From positions 9,703 to 73,702 of the forward strand of contig JXTB01000534.1 of NCBI GenBank assembly GCA_002914805.1: 64,000 nucleotides of DNA, in the 5' to 3' direction. Source of the DNA: Parasponia andersonii. Taxonomy: Eukaryota; Streptophyta; Magnoliopsida; Rosales; Cannabaceae. The notes below the pieces were generated by a model. That model was not told the origin of the DNA. It did no database searches and worked only from the letters and a program-made list of their open reading frames with translations. A program made the translations under genes and the position numbers. Shown here piece after piece: positions 22,161-34,900 of this stretch. Each line of letters opens with the position of its first letter. The first letter of the stretch is position 1.

Positions 22161-22205
22161 ATGCAAAAAAGAAAAGTTCTCTATTGGAAGTTGCAATACA
22201 GATAG
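22161..22205 (+). other. Upstream open reading frame in the HMA copy 2 leader
   Basis: An ATG followed by 13 sense codons and TAG, ending 28 bases before the main ATG. In copy 1 a one-base A deletion changes its frame, and in the 29-kb remnant the ATG is TTG, so it is not conserved. It could lower translation of the main frame, or be chance. Confidence 0.4.
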
Positions 22206-22233
22206 TTCATTCCATCCGTTCTAACTCATCAAA

Positions 22234-22900
22234 ATGAAGGTATAATTAAGATTATTATCTTTTTCTTTCCAATTTGTAATTATCTCATGCATACTACTAT
22301 ATGGAAGCTAGTAGTTATTTAATAGTCATCCAAGTAAATGACTAGATAATATTAATTGGACACGTTGTTCAGAAAACTAAGATAGTTGTGAAGGTGAATT
22401 CTATGAACTGTGACAAGTGTAGAACCCAGGCCTTGAAGACTGCAGCCGCTGCAACAGGTACAATATTTCGATGAATTTAATCTCTTAAATATTATCATAA
22501 TACGAGCATAAAATATATGAATCATTAAATAAAGAACCAAATGAAGGGAAATGATTATTATTATTATTATTAGTTAGTTTTTTATTAATATAATTAAGAT
22601 AATATTAATTATGACATAATTTTATCAGGTGTTATCTCAGTGAAGATAGATGGAGATAAGGTGGAGGTGATTGGCGATGGAGTTGATCCGGTTTGCTTGA
22701 CCCGTTTGCTAAGGAAGAAATTTTGTTTCGTCACCTTAGAAAGCGTGGGAGAAGTGAAAGAAGATAAGAAGGGAGAAGTGAAAGAAGATAAGAAGGGAGA
22801 AGTGAAGTTAGAAGCCGGTTATGTTACATATCCTCTTTCGTGTCAGTGCTATGAAGTTTCTTATGGTCCATACAACCGAGGGTTTTGCTACATCTTGTGA
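22234..22900 (+). CDS. Small HMA-domain protein with C-terminal isoprenylation box (HIPP type)
   Basis: Three exons joined by GT-AG introns: 22,234-22,239 (Met-Lys only), 22,373-22,457 and 22,629-22,900, giving 120 residues. Residues 4-70 form one HMA domain. Start KTKIVVKV fits the first strand, MNCDKC (13-18) is the MxCxxC metal-binding motif, and VEVIGDGVDPV and LTRLLRKKF follow. The C-terminus CYIL (117-120) is a CaaX box; the final Leu favours geranylgeranylation, which would anchor the protein to membranes. A Lys/Glu-rich linker holds an exact eight-residue repeat (GEVKEDKK twice) that copy 1 lacks. HIPPs bind metals and act in metal and stress responses; related small HMA proteins are pathogen effector targets and occur fused into NLR receptors. 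The role here is inferred from the family. Confidence 0.88.
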
Positions 22901-23043
22901 TGTAATATGGCCAATATCATTTCTGCTCTAAGAAACGACAATCAAATATTACGTATTTTACGTATAAGGTTCACAAAGAACCTTTTAATCTGTATATGAA
23001 TCATTAGTCTTTTGAATATTAATAATAATGTTCTCTTTCTTAT

Positions 23044-24334
23044 TATGATGATGTTAGGCTGATAGTACATGTTGTTCTTTTTATTTTGAGAGAGAGATAT
23101 TCGATTTGAAAAATTTAAGTGGATGATCAATATTTTAAATTTGATTAAGCAGAAGTCCATTTTTTAAATTTTATAACTAAATGTTTGAATATAGATATTT
23201 TTACACTTGATAAATATATTTATTTACTAATTTCAGTTAATGTACTGAATATATAAATTTTTATGCTTGGTATATAATATTTTATACTTATTATATAAAA
23301 TATATGTATCGAACATTTTATTATAATATTTGAAAAACAGACATTTACTTAAATTAGAGCCAAAATTGGATCATTGCCTTTATTTTTACCAATGAAAAAG
23401 TTTGGGAATGCCCCACCGTGTTGCCACATGGCTTGATCAGGCATTATTTTTATCGTGGGCACCATATAATAGTTGATCTCCATGCCACAAATAGGTCTCG
23501 ATCGATCCCAATGTGCCTCGAGTTAAAATCACGTTCGTTCGGGAGTACTTGGGGTTGAATTATACAAATTTAGCAATAAAATAGAAATTATAGCAATAAT
23601 CCTTTTTATACTCGTGAATAATCATCGTTAATCAGAATAGTTTTGCTGCTTTTTAACTGCGTGTGCAGAGTGACAAATTTTCCATCCGAAGTGAAGATTG
23701 GGGGTGACAATAAGGATATGTCCTAAAGTATGCCCTAAATTTGTTGGGTAAGGAAGACGGTGACATCGTCAACGCTAAGTCTTTNTCAATGCTAAGTCTT
23801 TGCCATTGTTAATACGTCAATCTCTTAAAATTCATAGAAAATGTTCTACCACATATATACCAAGACTTGTCTACTCAAAATCTCTAATAAAAGCTCATGA
23901 CAAAAATCTTTCTTGCACAAAATGTACTAGTTTTGTCATGTACATAGACAGATACTTAGGTAGCTATAATCTTCTTCGACTTTTCTAATGTAGAAGTCCT
24001 AATATGTAAATATATAAGGTATTTCAAAATGTCCAGTAATTTTCTGCTCCGAGCTACATAAAAAAAATTGTCATTGTCAGTACATATGTACTGATTATAA
24101 CTACTAATAAGCTAGAGAGATCAACTTCGTCATTGAAGTATACACTACTTCAGCTAGCTAGTGATGATTTTGTCAGCTTGTTTATTGATTCACTCGAATT
24201 TTTCTAATAAAGCTGAAATTACGGACTTGCTAGGAAGGTGGATATGATTCGTGACATGAAACAATGTTACTTCGTATCTGATCAAATGTATTGGTTCTGA
24301 AAATTCACCTTGTCCCTAACTTAGGGGGAAAGAA
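23044..24334. other. Intergenic AT-rich DNA
   Basis: The 3' flank shared by the two HMA genes ends near 23,043. Beyond it no gene is supported. A single N at 23,785 sits between two copies of 'gctaagtcttt', suggesting a gap-closing joint in the assembly. Confidence 0.5.
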
Positions 24335-26103
24335 TTAATTGCATTTTATAAATAATATAAAGATAATAGAAAAGAATAAAAAGTTTTTAGTTAATTTTAT
24401 TTAATAATTTAGTAATTGAATAATATATCCTTTAGAAAATCCTAAGACTAATACTCTACTCTATTTATACGTAAGCTCTATAGAAAAAAAAAAAAAGAAA
24501 AAGAAAGAGATAGAAGACTATGAATATTTAAGAAGAAGAAGAAGATAAATCGATCATTATTATAGGTTATTGATACTCATGCATAAGATAATAAACTCTT
24601 AACTAATTAAGTTTTATATTTTAGTTTGACTTGAGGATTGAGACTAAATATCTAAGCTTAGAGTTTTGAATTACTCACTAATTATTTATGAAATATAAGG
24701 ATGAATCTGATAGAGGACGAAACTTATTAATATTAAGATTTAAGCAAGATAAATTTTGAGTGATTTAGTTTCATAAATAAAAAGTTACAGATTTTTGAAT
24801 GTTTCCCGTAGGTAGAAAACATAACAGTGATTACAACTGTATTTAATATAGAGAATTTTATAGTTTGATTGGGTCATATTTAGTATAGTAGGAAACCATA
24901 TTGAATTAACTTTCTAACAACATATAATTTATCAAAAACAGATTGACGAATCTAGAAAAATCTGACTTTCGACACTTGTAGTAAAATGTGGCAGCTACTC
25001 TTTGGGGTTCACAAAGCTCATTTATGGAGCTCCTAATTGCATTCTTGACACTATTAAGACTCTCATTACTTGTTGAATTTATCTTCAAAGTTCTTTGATT
25101 TTTAGAGACACGTCAGAATTATTGTGAATTTTGAAAAATTAAGATTACTCGAGAGAAGTAGAGTTAACCATAAATGGTTTATGTGTAGCAACTAATCATT
25201 ATTCTTAGTATAATTAGAGTATCGTTTCAATGATTTGATAGTTATATATGATTTATATGATAATAGGTGTTTGAACAATTATATTTATTATTTTGGTTAA
25301 ATAGGTAAAGTGAAAAAGGTAAGTAATCTTTGGTCATCTCTAGTAATTTTGTGTAGAAAAACTAAATATCTTACTGTTTCTATTAAACTTGTGTCTTTAA
25401 AGTATTTTATTAAAAAATATGATTTCAAGTGAAAATATAATTTTTACAAATAAGTTCATTTATTAAAAGAAAATTATTTTACTGTAACAATCGCCTTGTC
25501 TGAAAAGTATTTTGGTTCTATCTGATAATTATTATATACAAAAATATGGATCAAGTATATAACCTTGTTGTTGAACATTATTACATAAAAAATATTTAGA
25601 AATTATAATAATGATGTAATTAGAAAAGTGAAATATTTAAGAATTATTATAGTATATGAATATATTTTAAAACTCTCTTCAGTGACTATACAATATAAAC
25701 ATATTTTACAGGGGCTATTCGTGGATAATATGTACTGAATGTGGACTTAGCTTTAGGATTAAATGTAGTAAATATAGACCTAGCTATATGGGTCGAATAT
25801 AATAAATGTGCTAACTATAATGGCTAAGTATAATAAATATGGACATATCTATAGGATTTAAGCGTAGCTTTAATTGCCAAAAGCTATTAAGAAGTGATTT
25901 AAAAGTATTACTAATTATCGAATAAGGATAAAACTACAGATTTTGAAAGCCTACTTCTGATTTTTGTTAAAATGAATTTTCAAATAATCTTATTTGATTA
26001 TCTTGAAAATTATTACATTCTGAAATTGATTTTGTTCTAAAATATATTATTGAACATTTTCAAAGGATATATGCTTGACCCAGCTTAAGGTTACTAGTTA
26101 CTT
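24335..26103. repeat. Copy B, part 1: duplicate of 1,780-3,228
   Basis: Colinear with copy A part 1, including the 34-bp minisatellite at about 25,736-25,868. It carries an extra ~350 bases (24,450-24,800) with an A-rich and 'aagaag' repeat stretch. Confidence 0.7.
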
Positions 26104-26690
26104 ACTAGCCTATGGAACTCACTCAGGATCTTTAATTACGAAGTTGACAGAAAGATAACTTGTTTAATAGTGATTGGAATACATTGAAGTGCTTGATTGG
26201 AAGAAAGAACGTCATTCATCTTTGTTGAGTAAATTTAATAATTTTAAAAGTTAATTATTGTGAGTTATTAGATTATAATTTGTACCCTATAGAGTTGATT
26301 CTGAATATTAGAGACTAATAAGTATTATTGAATTTCACATAATTTATGGTTACTTGTTATAGTTTAATCAGTTTTTATTATCGAAAATTGTAGATAAATA
26401 TCTTGCATACCGATGGGATTTTGCTTTATGGATATGCGACACATATCCTCAAGTAAGAGGCGTGACAAAGCCACTTAAATATCTTAAAAGATTTTCTCTT
26501 TTCATACGATACCATATATATATATATATATATATACTAGTTTGATTTAAGTGCCTACAACACATGAGAGTGATATTTCATGTTTTTCAGTAAATAGGAA
26601 CATTTATTTTCTTTACAATTTTGGATATTATCTATTAATTGGTATTTATACATAAAAAAAAAATAAAATTTGTAAGAGTAGTATAAGAAA
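26104..26690. other. Segment present in copy B but not in copy A
   Basis: Copy A runs directly from 'aaggttactag' into the CACTA-like end, whereas B has about 590 extra bases here, including a (TA)n run at 26,515-26,538. An LTR-end-like 'gcgtgaca' lies near 26,461. No gene is seen. Confidence 0.45.
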
Positions 26691-27380
26691 TATTGTCTAT
26701 TAGGATGACGTTTGTCATCCCAATAGGCTACAACAAAGGTTATTTATTACGATGACATCTATTACTGAAGTAAAATGTCGTGGTAATAGAGCTCCTAATT
26801 GTGACGAAAAAATATTATCATCATAATAGGTGAAAATAGAAAAGTCCATATCTCGCACTGTAGTCACGAGAAAATTTCATAAAATAAAAATATTTGGACC
26901 TATTGCTGCAATAGGTGAAAAAAATTAAAAGTCCATTTCCCATGCTATCCTCACATACAAATTATTCCGAAAAAATATGTGAATCTATTGCGACAAAATT
27001 TGTCGTCATAATAGTATTTAAATATTTTTTAAAAAGGAAAAATAAATGATAAAATTAGTATAAAATAACTTTCCAAAAAATAAAAGTATATTGCAACAAC
27101 AAATGTTGCATCACTAGAGCTTAATAAGAATAGGACTAGAACCTCTTCTTCTTCCCCATTCTTTTTTTCTCTCTTTTTTAATTTCCATCTCCCTCTCTCT
27201 CTCTCTCTCTCTCTAACATCTCCATCCACTCCACTTGACTCTACCCATCTCCACCGCTCAACTTCCTCCACCACTACTGTAAGCTCTACCAGAGTTTTTT
27301 TCTTAAGAAGGTCATAATTTCTCTCTCTTCCTCTCTAATTTGGTTATTATAATACTTTTTTGAGTAGGTTGTTGATCTGG
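26691..27380. mobile_element. CACTA-like relic (copy B, internally deleted)
   Basis: Matches 3,240-4,390 with the same GTCGT/ACGAC inverted motifs and CT-rich leader (27,190-27,214), then jumps to the sequence equivalent to 5,050 of copy A. The right half is lost. Confidence 0.4.
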
Positions 27381-29460
27381 TACTTTTTTGAATAGGTCAC
27401 AATTTCTATTATTTTAAATATTTATTTATAAAAAATTTGAGATTTTTTTGCTCTTATATATAATATATTCAGTACAGGACTAATGTATATTAGTAATATC
27501 TGATTGTGAATGTCTGATATAAATTTCAGTATTAAATTCATGGAAACAGTTATATTCATGTAAAAATGAAAATAAGACATTTATTAAATTGAAACGTGAA
27601 AAAAAGCTATTTTTTTTCATGGTCAATTAAAAATAAAATATCACACCTTAGTCTTTCCGGTTCAGGTTGTTTTTCTCATTGAACTCCAATATATTTTCTA
27701 AGATAAATATTTACAAATATATTCAAAAAGCAACTACAACCAGTTTTAATAATATTAGTAAAATTAGATATATACTAACTTAAAGTTTCCCCAATATATA
27801 GCTAGGTTTAACATTTATAATAGACTTGAAATATATAATTTACATATAAAAGCCACACACAATAATATTCATATTTTTTAACTACCCATATATTTTTTTA
27901 TTGGGACCACATCAGTTACATGATTGGTAAAGAATGCATACTAATCATTGTGTGTAACTTTGGTAAGTCAAAATTTGTATTTATTTAATAACATTACTTC
28001 AAATATTGACATCATTTAGGGTATAACAAATATGGCATTTACCGGCAACATTTTTGTCGGTGTATATTCAAATCAGTACAAAGACTTTTCTTTTCTGATA
28101 TTTTCTTTCGATTAACTCGGGACCATACAAGCAGTGATCATGTATTAATTATAATCACATCAGCCAGCACATTATTTTTATATTTTCAGTTATGTGCTTT
28201 TACCTTTCTCTCCTTAGGCTGTCTAGTAATATGACACGGGTTGTGTGTATTTACATTTTTAGCCTTCAAGTTGTTTTTGGTGAGCTCGTATGTGAGTGTG
28301 GTTTTTTCAGCATTTCACCTATCATGGGTTACTCCTCTTTTACCTTAGGAAAATTATCATTTTTATACCCTGTATTTTGACATTTTGTTCAGTTTATACC
28401 TTCTATTTTATTTATTATCGATATTGACCCTTAGATTTCATATTTGTTACAAATTTATACCCTGGCACAAATTTTGAGTAATTAATTTATCAAGATGATT
28501 TAATAAACTTATTCTCGGATAAATTTTTATATGGTTTATTTTCAATTTTTTTAATAGCAACTTGGTAAATTAACTGCTTTAAATTGGTGTGAGAGTATAA
28601 ATTTGTAACAAATTTCAAATCTAAGGGTTAATATTGATAATAACCAAAATAGAAGGTATAATTTGAACAAAATATAAAAATACATAGTATAAAAATGATA
28701 ATATCCCCCTTACATTATTCGGTGCTCTTTCATTTCGATAATTTCTCTCTCTCTGTCTCTCTCCGCTTAGTTCATTTTGTGTTCTTCGATCTGGGTTTCT
28801 TTCCTCTTCCTTTTCTTTTTCTCTTGTCTTTTTTGTTTCTTTTTTTTTTTGGTTTTATCTTTTCTTTGCAGATTTGTGCTTTATTTCTTTTTATTTTTTT
28901 AGTTGTTCTTTTCTCTATTCTTGGACCTGGTATTTATTTTGGTTTTATCTTCCATTTTCAGATCCATGGCTTTCCGACTTGGATCTATGGTTCGTTGGCT
29001 TTGATTTGGATATGAATTTTGTGCGGTGATGTTATCTCTTTCTTTGATAGGTTTGGAGATGAAGAACAGGACCAATGATTTCAATGGTGCCCTAAATTGA
29101 TTTACGCGGTGGTGGCTATACGCTATTATGGGGTTCTGAAACTAAAGAATTTGCACGAGAGAAAAACCTTGATCCAAGAATAAAAATTGTAGATCAGTAA
29201 AGTATATAAGAAAATATGTACAATGTGCTTTGTTCTTAAAAAATTGTTTTTTTTTTCATTTTCTTTTATTTTTAATACTTGTTATTTGTCTATTAATTTT
29301 TGTATTGTTTTAAATTTGAAGTAATTTTGAATATATTTATGTTACAAATCTTATCAGGGCATTTTGGTAAACTAAATCCTTTAATTTAGGTCGGTATAAA
29401 ATTTGAAACAATTTTGAAATATAAAAGTTACTTTTGATAATAACTAAAATGAAAATATAA
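27381..29460. repeat. Copy B, part 2
   Basis: Colinear with 5,050-7,911 of copy A, apart from the MITE at 28,348-28,708 and a changed block around 28,740-29,040. It ends by running into the HMA promoter remnant, exactly as copy A did before Tat-2 inserted. Confidence 0.75.
28348..28708. mobile_element. Mutator-type MITE with long inverted repeats
   Basis: A 361-bp element whose two halves are inverted copies of each other over about 150 bases (shared ATTATCATTTTTATAC, 'ttataccttctatttt' and 'cccttagattt' blocks). It is flanked by a 9-bp duplication, tttacctta (28,339-28,347) and cttacatta (28,709-28,717), seven of nine matching. Copies A (about 6,073) and C (about 50,990) show the empty site. 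Long inverted repeats plus a 9-bp duplication are the Mutator-superfamily pattern. No coding capacity. Confidence 0.8.
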
Positions 29461-29746
29461 AATATAAAATATAAAAAATCATTATTATTCCTGTTTAAAT
29501 TGACTAATTAATTTAAAATATAGATTGATGCGTGCATTATAGTCAACTAGTTTTTCCAAAATTGTTGGTTCGTAGGTTGATGTTTATAATGTCTGTATAT
29601 GTCAAGTTGGTTTATTATAATGTCTTTATATGTCAAGTTGGATTAAGACGAATTATACAAGCAAATTAATATAAAGAGACACAATAGAACAACAAAACTC
29701 TTGCAAAAAAGAAAAGTTCTTTATTGGAAGTTGCAAAACAGATAGT
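29461..29746 (+). pseudogene. Promoter and leader remnant of a third HMA gene
   Basis: Matches the 5' region of the HMA genes (compare 19,850-20,105 and 21,990-22,206), including the AATATAAAGAGAC TATA region and part of the leader. It stops at 'gatagt', before the start codon. No HMA exon follows. A local repeat of 'tataatgtct(g/t)tatatgtcaag' at about 29,585-29,645 is specific to this copy. Confidence 0.75.
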
Positions 29747-31353
29747 GTTTAGTCATGATTTGAATTGAGATATTAGTTTTTAAAGAAAAATCAATTAGGG
29801 TAATTTAAATATGGTCTTATTTATCATTTTACAAAGTATAGATTTTATAGTAAATGTCCATTTTGTTGATTTAGGAGAAACAAACTAGTATTTTTCTCAT
29901 GCATTCTTTGTTAGTTTTAATAAATAGTTATCATGTATAACCCATCTTTAAGTTAATGCTTGTGACTATTAGAAATTTTTATCATATACATATAAAATGA
30001 AGTTTTTTTTTCAAAATATTGATGTTGAGCTGAATCTGAATCCCCTCTTTTGTTTAAACTATATAGTTATATAGTTAATGATAATTAGAATGAGATTACT
30101 CATGAATTTTACCTTAAGAGCCGTTGGACTCTATTTCTATATTGTAAAAAGATACTCGAAGTTCAGGCTTGGTTTACCTTTGGCCATGGAGAAACTATAT
30201 TGCGAATTAGTGTAGTATTCTCAGGCCTTAACACTTCTTACATTCAATGTTTTCAAAAATATTTTCAAAATTATTTTCATTATAATTAGAAAGAGATTTT
30301 ATAGGAGACAGACGTCACTTAAGGACGGTACCAGATAGCCTATTATATTAGAACCTTCTTTTGCGGGCATTAGTATTGATTTCAGTTATGTACATATTTC
30401 TAGGACATTGGATTGTATTCGTAGAGTTTTCTTTATACCAAGGGCTTATAGAGTCTTTGGATTAACATCGCTTTATTTTTCTTTGACGAGGTTTCACACT
30501 AGATAAAAGGTTTGAAATACTTTGAAAATTCTCATGTTTAGATACTTATATTTGAGATTGAAGTTTGCACTAATGTTTTACGTTGGTGATTTCCTGTTTG
30601 ACTATTCTAGTCTTGCTTTGACTAGAAGTGATTTGTGTTTGGTATTACTCCTCGCTCTAGTCGGAGAGCAGAAAATGATTCTAAGCCATTGGATTTTCTT
30701 TGTCACATTTGATATCTAAACTCGTTTATCTTGTGTGGCGTAACATATGGATTCTTTTTCTTCATCTTAAACTCTATTCGATTATGTTTTATACTTGAAA
30801 AGAGACTCTTGTTAAAGTCATTAACTCAAATATTGTCTAGGACTGGGAACTAGTTACAGACAAATAAGTATACCCTAGGAGGTTATTGATCTGATATGAT
30901 CAAGGGGACATAATTCCTGTATCTGACATTTGGCCTGTTGTCCTAGTTTAGTACCTTACAATGAGTGTTCAGAGTCCTGCATTCTCGGCTTTTAGTTATG
31001 GTTATTACAATTATCTTTTGACTGCTCACATACTTGAGGTTGTCATTTCCAACTATGGTTGTTAAGATTCTTGTATCTATTGTTAAGCTATCTTACAATT
31101 TTGCATCCTTCCATGTGCATCCTTATACCATACCATGGTGCGGTACAGTATATTGACAGGATTTTATGCCAAGTGAGAACTGTCTATTACACATGCTTTC
31201 ATTAACTAGCATTCGATTTAATACTCTTAAATTCTATAGTCTAGTTTTCACTACATTTCCAGTGACTATCTCTTACAATCTTGCTCATACTCTATGTTTG
31301 TACTTGAATTTCGGGACGAAATTTCTATAAGAAGGGAAGAATGTAAAAGCCTA
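29747..31353 (+). mobile_element. Decayed internal region and 3' end of a plus-strand Ty3/gypsy element
   Basis: No domain is readable in most of this stretch. The last 45 bases carry the tail typical of Del/Tekay-type elements: 'aatttcgggacgaaattt' followed by a purine tract 'aagaagggaagaa', directly before a TGTAAAAGCC LTR start. The left boundary is unknown; some of the sequence may be unrelated host DNA. Confidence 0.5.
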
Positions 31354-31980
31354 TTTTTTTTAAATGTCATACTGGTCATTTGACATTAAAAAAAAAAAGA
31401 AATATATATACATATATGTTTCTCTCTCTCTCTCTCTCTATCTCTTTCTCGTCCTCTCCCCCACCCAACTCTGTCTCTCTCGTCCCTCTAACGTTTTCGG
31501 CCGAACCAAGCAAAAGAGGAGCAGTCGCAACCATGGCCACTGTCCAGCCAGCCCCGTTGTTGGCGAGCCCCTCCCACACCACCAGGAAGCCGCGTTGCCC
31601 ACCCCCGGTCACCGCTGAGAGCCACGTCGCCAGAAAAAGCCATTTTTGGCTGTTTGAAAGTTTTTTTCACCTATGCCATTTTAGGTCGCGTTCTTAGGCT
31701 TTTTGGTTTTGTCTCGTCGAGAGGAATCTCAAGATATATATTTTACGATCCCATTTTTCCCGGTTTGAAAGTTGCCATTTTTGGGTGTTTTGAGTGGTGA
31801 ATTTTAGTTTTCGATCTGACCGTTAGATTTTGTTTTTGTTGTCGTTTTTGGAATGTACTCGAAAAATAGTGAAGTTTGATATGTATATATATATTGACTA
31901 TATTTGATGACCAGCATTAAAATCAATATCTAACGACTTAGATTTTGTTTAATTTTTTGTGCTACCGGTTCGCTGTCGAC
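31354..31980 (+). repeat. LTR start of the same Ty3/gypsy element (right end not found)
   Basis: Begins TGTAAAAGCC right after the purine tract. It contains a (CT)n promoter-like block (31,421-31,450) followed by GC-rich sequence (31,495-31,640) that opens frames on both strands but shows no domain. The 3' boundary of the LTR could not be located. Confidence 0.5.
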
Positions 31981-34900
31981 CCAGACTCGAATTGATCGAG
32001 TTATATGTCTAACTTAGTTACACTTGAAAATCTTCCACTTTTGTGTTTAGTCCTTTTGATTTCAGTATTATTATTATTATGAAGTATTCATATGTAGAAG
32101 CTTAAGAAATCAACAAAATAAGTCTAAACGTAATATATATTATATAACATCTAAAGTATATCAAATATGTTATTATCCATTTATTCTTTTATAGAATCTA
32201 TTTAAACACATAACAAGTAAGGTGAGGGAATATATACCTTCCAAGATTGAATCTTCTTTCTTACGTCTCCACCACAAAATTAGGTACTCTATTCTCTTAA
32301 TTATAATTCTTAATGTCTAGAGTGGATGGATAAAATATTATAATTCTTACGGATTTTGGAAGAAAGTGAGGTAGAAATAGTTTTTTTTTTTTTTTGAGAA
32401 AGGATAATTGAAAAAATAAATGTAGTTTTGCAAAATGATTGGAAGGTTAAGTATGGATTTGCAATTGCCAAATAAAGGATCTATTTATTGGCTATCCATA
32501 GGAAGTATCCAATAATACACACTTTCACATTCCATCTAATAATTTAAGCACCATTATTAGTAATTTTGACAATATATCTTCTTTTACTACTCTATTACCT
32601 TATCTTTTACTTTATTTTTTACTTATCTACTACTTCTGTCTCTAATCTTTCTTCTTTTTCAATTATTTGGAATCCAATACCACTAGCTCCAAAGAAAGTC
32701 TTCACTATATTAATATTTTTAATACCTTTTGAGTTATTTTGGAGACAAACGTAAATAATTAGTTTTGTCTATATCTTCTACTTTGAATTATAGTCACTAA
32801 TTTCTAAAGAATATTTCTATTATTATTTTCCTTTTTCTACTTTTTGAATTATTTTAGAGACAAAAGTTATTAATTAGTTTTGTCTATATTTTCTTTTTTG
32901 AGAATTACCCACTAACTTTGTCATTTTCTTTTTCTATTATACTAATTTAAAATTATTACCTCCCTAAGATAAAATTTCACTACTCTTTGTCTTTTTCCAA
33001 AACTTATTTTCCACCCTTAGATTGATTTGTCTTCTTAATCCTTTGTATACTTAAATCCTAGACATTTAAATTATGGTATGGTATTATTTTGCTGCAACCA
33101 TTAAATTTAGGTCATAAAATGTAATAATTTTTAATGTGACATAAATATGTCACATTCTTAACTAGGTTATATTGATGTACATAATATAATCTTTGCAGAA
33201 TTAATTTATTATTAAGGAAAACTAACTTATAATTTCTAAGTTAAAATAAGTAATAACTATGATTTTCTCATGTAATAAAATTTAATATTAAAATAATACT
33301 ACACATATAATTTCAAAGATTTGCGAAAATAAACTTATTAAAATTTGACACTAACTCTATTAATAATAATTCTACTAAAGTTGCAAGTTTAGGAATTCCT
33401 AGGGGGTTACATGTATCGAGTGTTTAACTAATTTTAATATTAACCTCTTATTATATTAAATTAATGAATAATAGTGATTTTCTTTTACAAATATATGACA
33501 ATAAAATAGTTAATATATATTTATGTATTTAAGTTTGATTAGATATATAAGATGACATATATAACTACTACCATTATTAATACAGTACGAATTTAATTAA
33601 TTGTATGTGCTATTAGGCTTTAAATTTAGCTCAATAGGAGAATCCAAATTGAAGTTGTTAATATATGGCTTGTTTGTATTTGGACTCTAAATTCTTTAAC
33701 CCAATAATCATTTATCATGATACAAAAAAGCACAAATTAAAAAATTTTAATAATTCTAGCCCAAATTATAGATTAAGTATTATATATATTTTTTATTTAA
33801 TAAACTAACTTTAAAGAAAAGAGGGACTCAAAATGTTTTTAGAAGTTTTGGAAATATTTATAATTAATTATGATTTTTGAAATAGCATATGCTTTTGTAA
33901 GTTAAGTGCTGTCATGAATTTGAAGATATAATTTTAAGAATTATATGTGCCATGTAATAGTATAATTTTCAATCCCTAATTTTTGTCTATGTGTAAAATT
34001 GTGTTAAAGATGTTTTCTTAAAATATCAAGATTTTTAAGTGTAAAGAAATAGTTCTATAAAATTCAAGAATTGTTGGTACTTTGAGAGTTTTTATTAAAT
34101 TTCAATTTATAGATTAGAAATTAGTAAAAGCATGCAAAAACCTATTAAAAAAAATTCTAAATAATTTTTTATAACTTTATTTTTATGTTATAATATTATC
34201 TGAAAAGTTTCAAAATAAATGGAGTTTTGCACTAAAATCTAAAATGCTTTAAGTATGCATTGCTTGTTGAAATTTTTACAGTTTTTGGTTACATATGTTA
34301 TAAAATATGATTTATAGTTGTATGATATGAGTATTTTTTTTAAAATATCTAAATATATTTTTAGTAGCACATATTAATGTATATAATGAATATTATTACA
34401 TGAATACTAATAAAAAAGGATACAAAGAGGCACGTGGTTACAACAAGGTCGAGTGTGTGGAATTTCACTACAAGCACAAATAAAATTTTATAAGGACCTA
34501 AGGTAAGTAAATCTCATCCTATGTGTTTATATGAAAAGTTATGTGTTATTTGTAATATAATTATGATTATACTAATATGTTGTTACATGTTTTGCAATAA
34601 TAGTTGCATTAAATATGTAAATATGTCATGAACATGTGCATATATAATTGCACAAAAAATGATTTTAAATGAAATTAATTTTTTAAAAGTACTATGTATC
34701 CAAAACTATGATTTAAGAAAAATATTTTTTTAAGTGTATGTTAAGTTCTTGAAAGGAGTTTGAGCAACTGACTGATTTACCCACAATCACTATGTTAATA
34801 ACGAAAGTTTAAACTGCGATGCTAATCATTGTAGTACGATATCTATATGGGATCCGAATAGTTATAGGGTTACATATGCTTGTCATGACACTAACTTTAT

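Noticed and set aside
31364..31697. Overlapping 78-105 residue frames on both strands
   Set aside because: GC-rich and (CT)n-containing LTR sequence directly after a polypurine tract; no domain and frames open on both strands.
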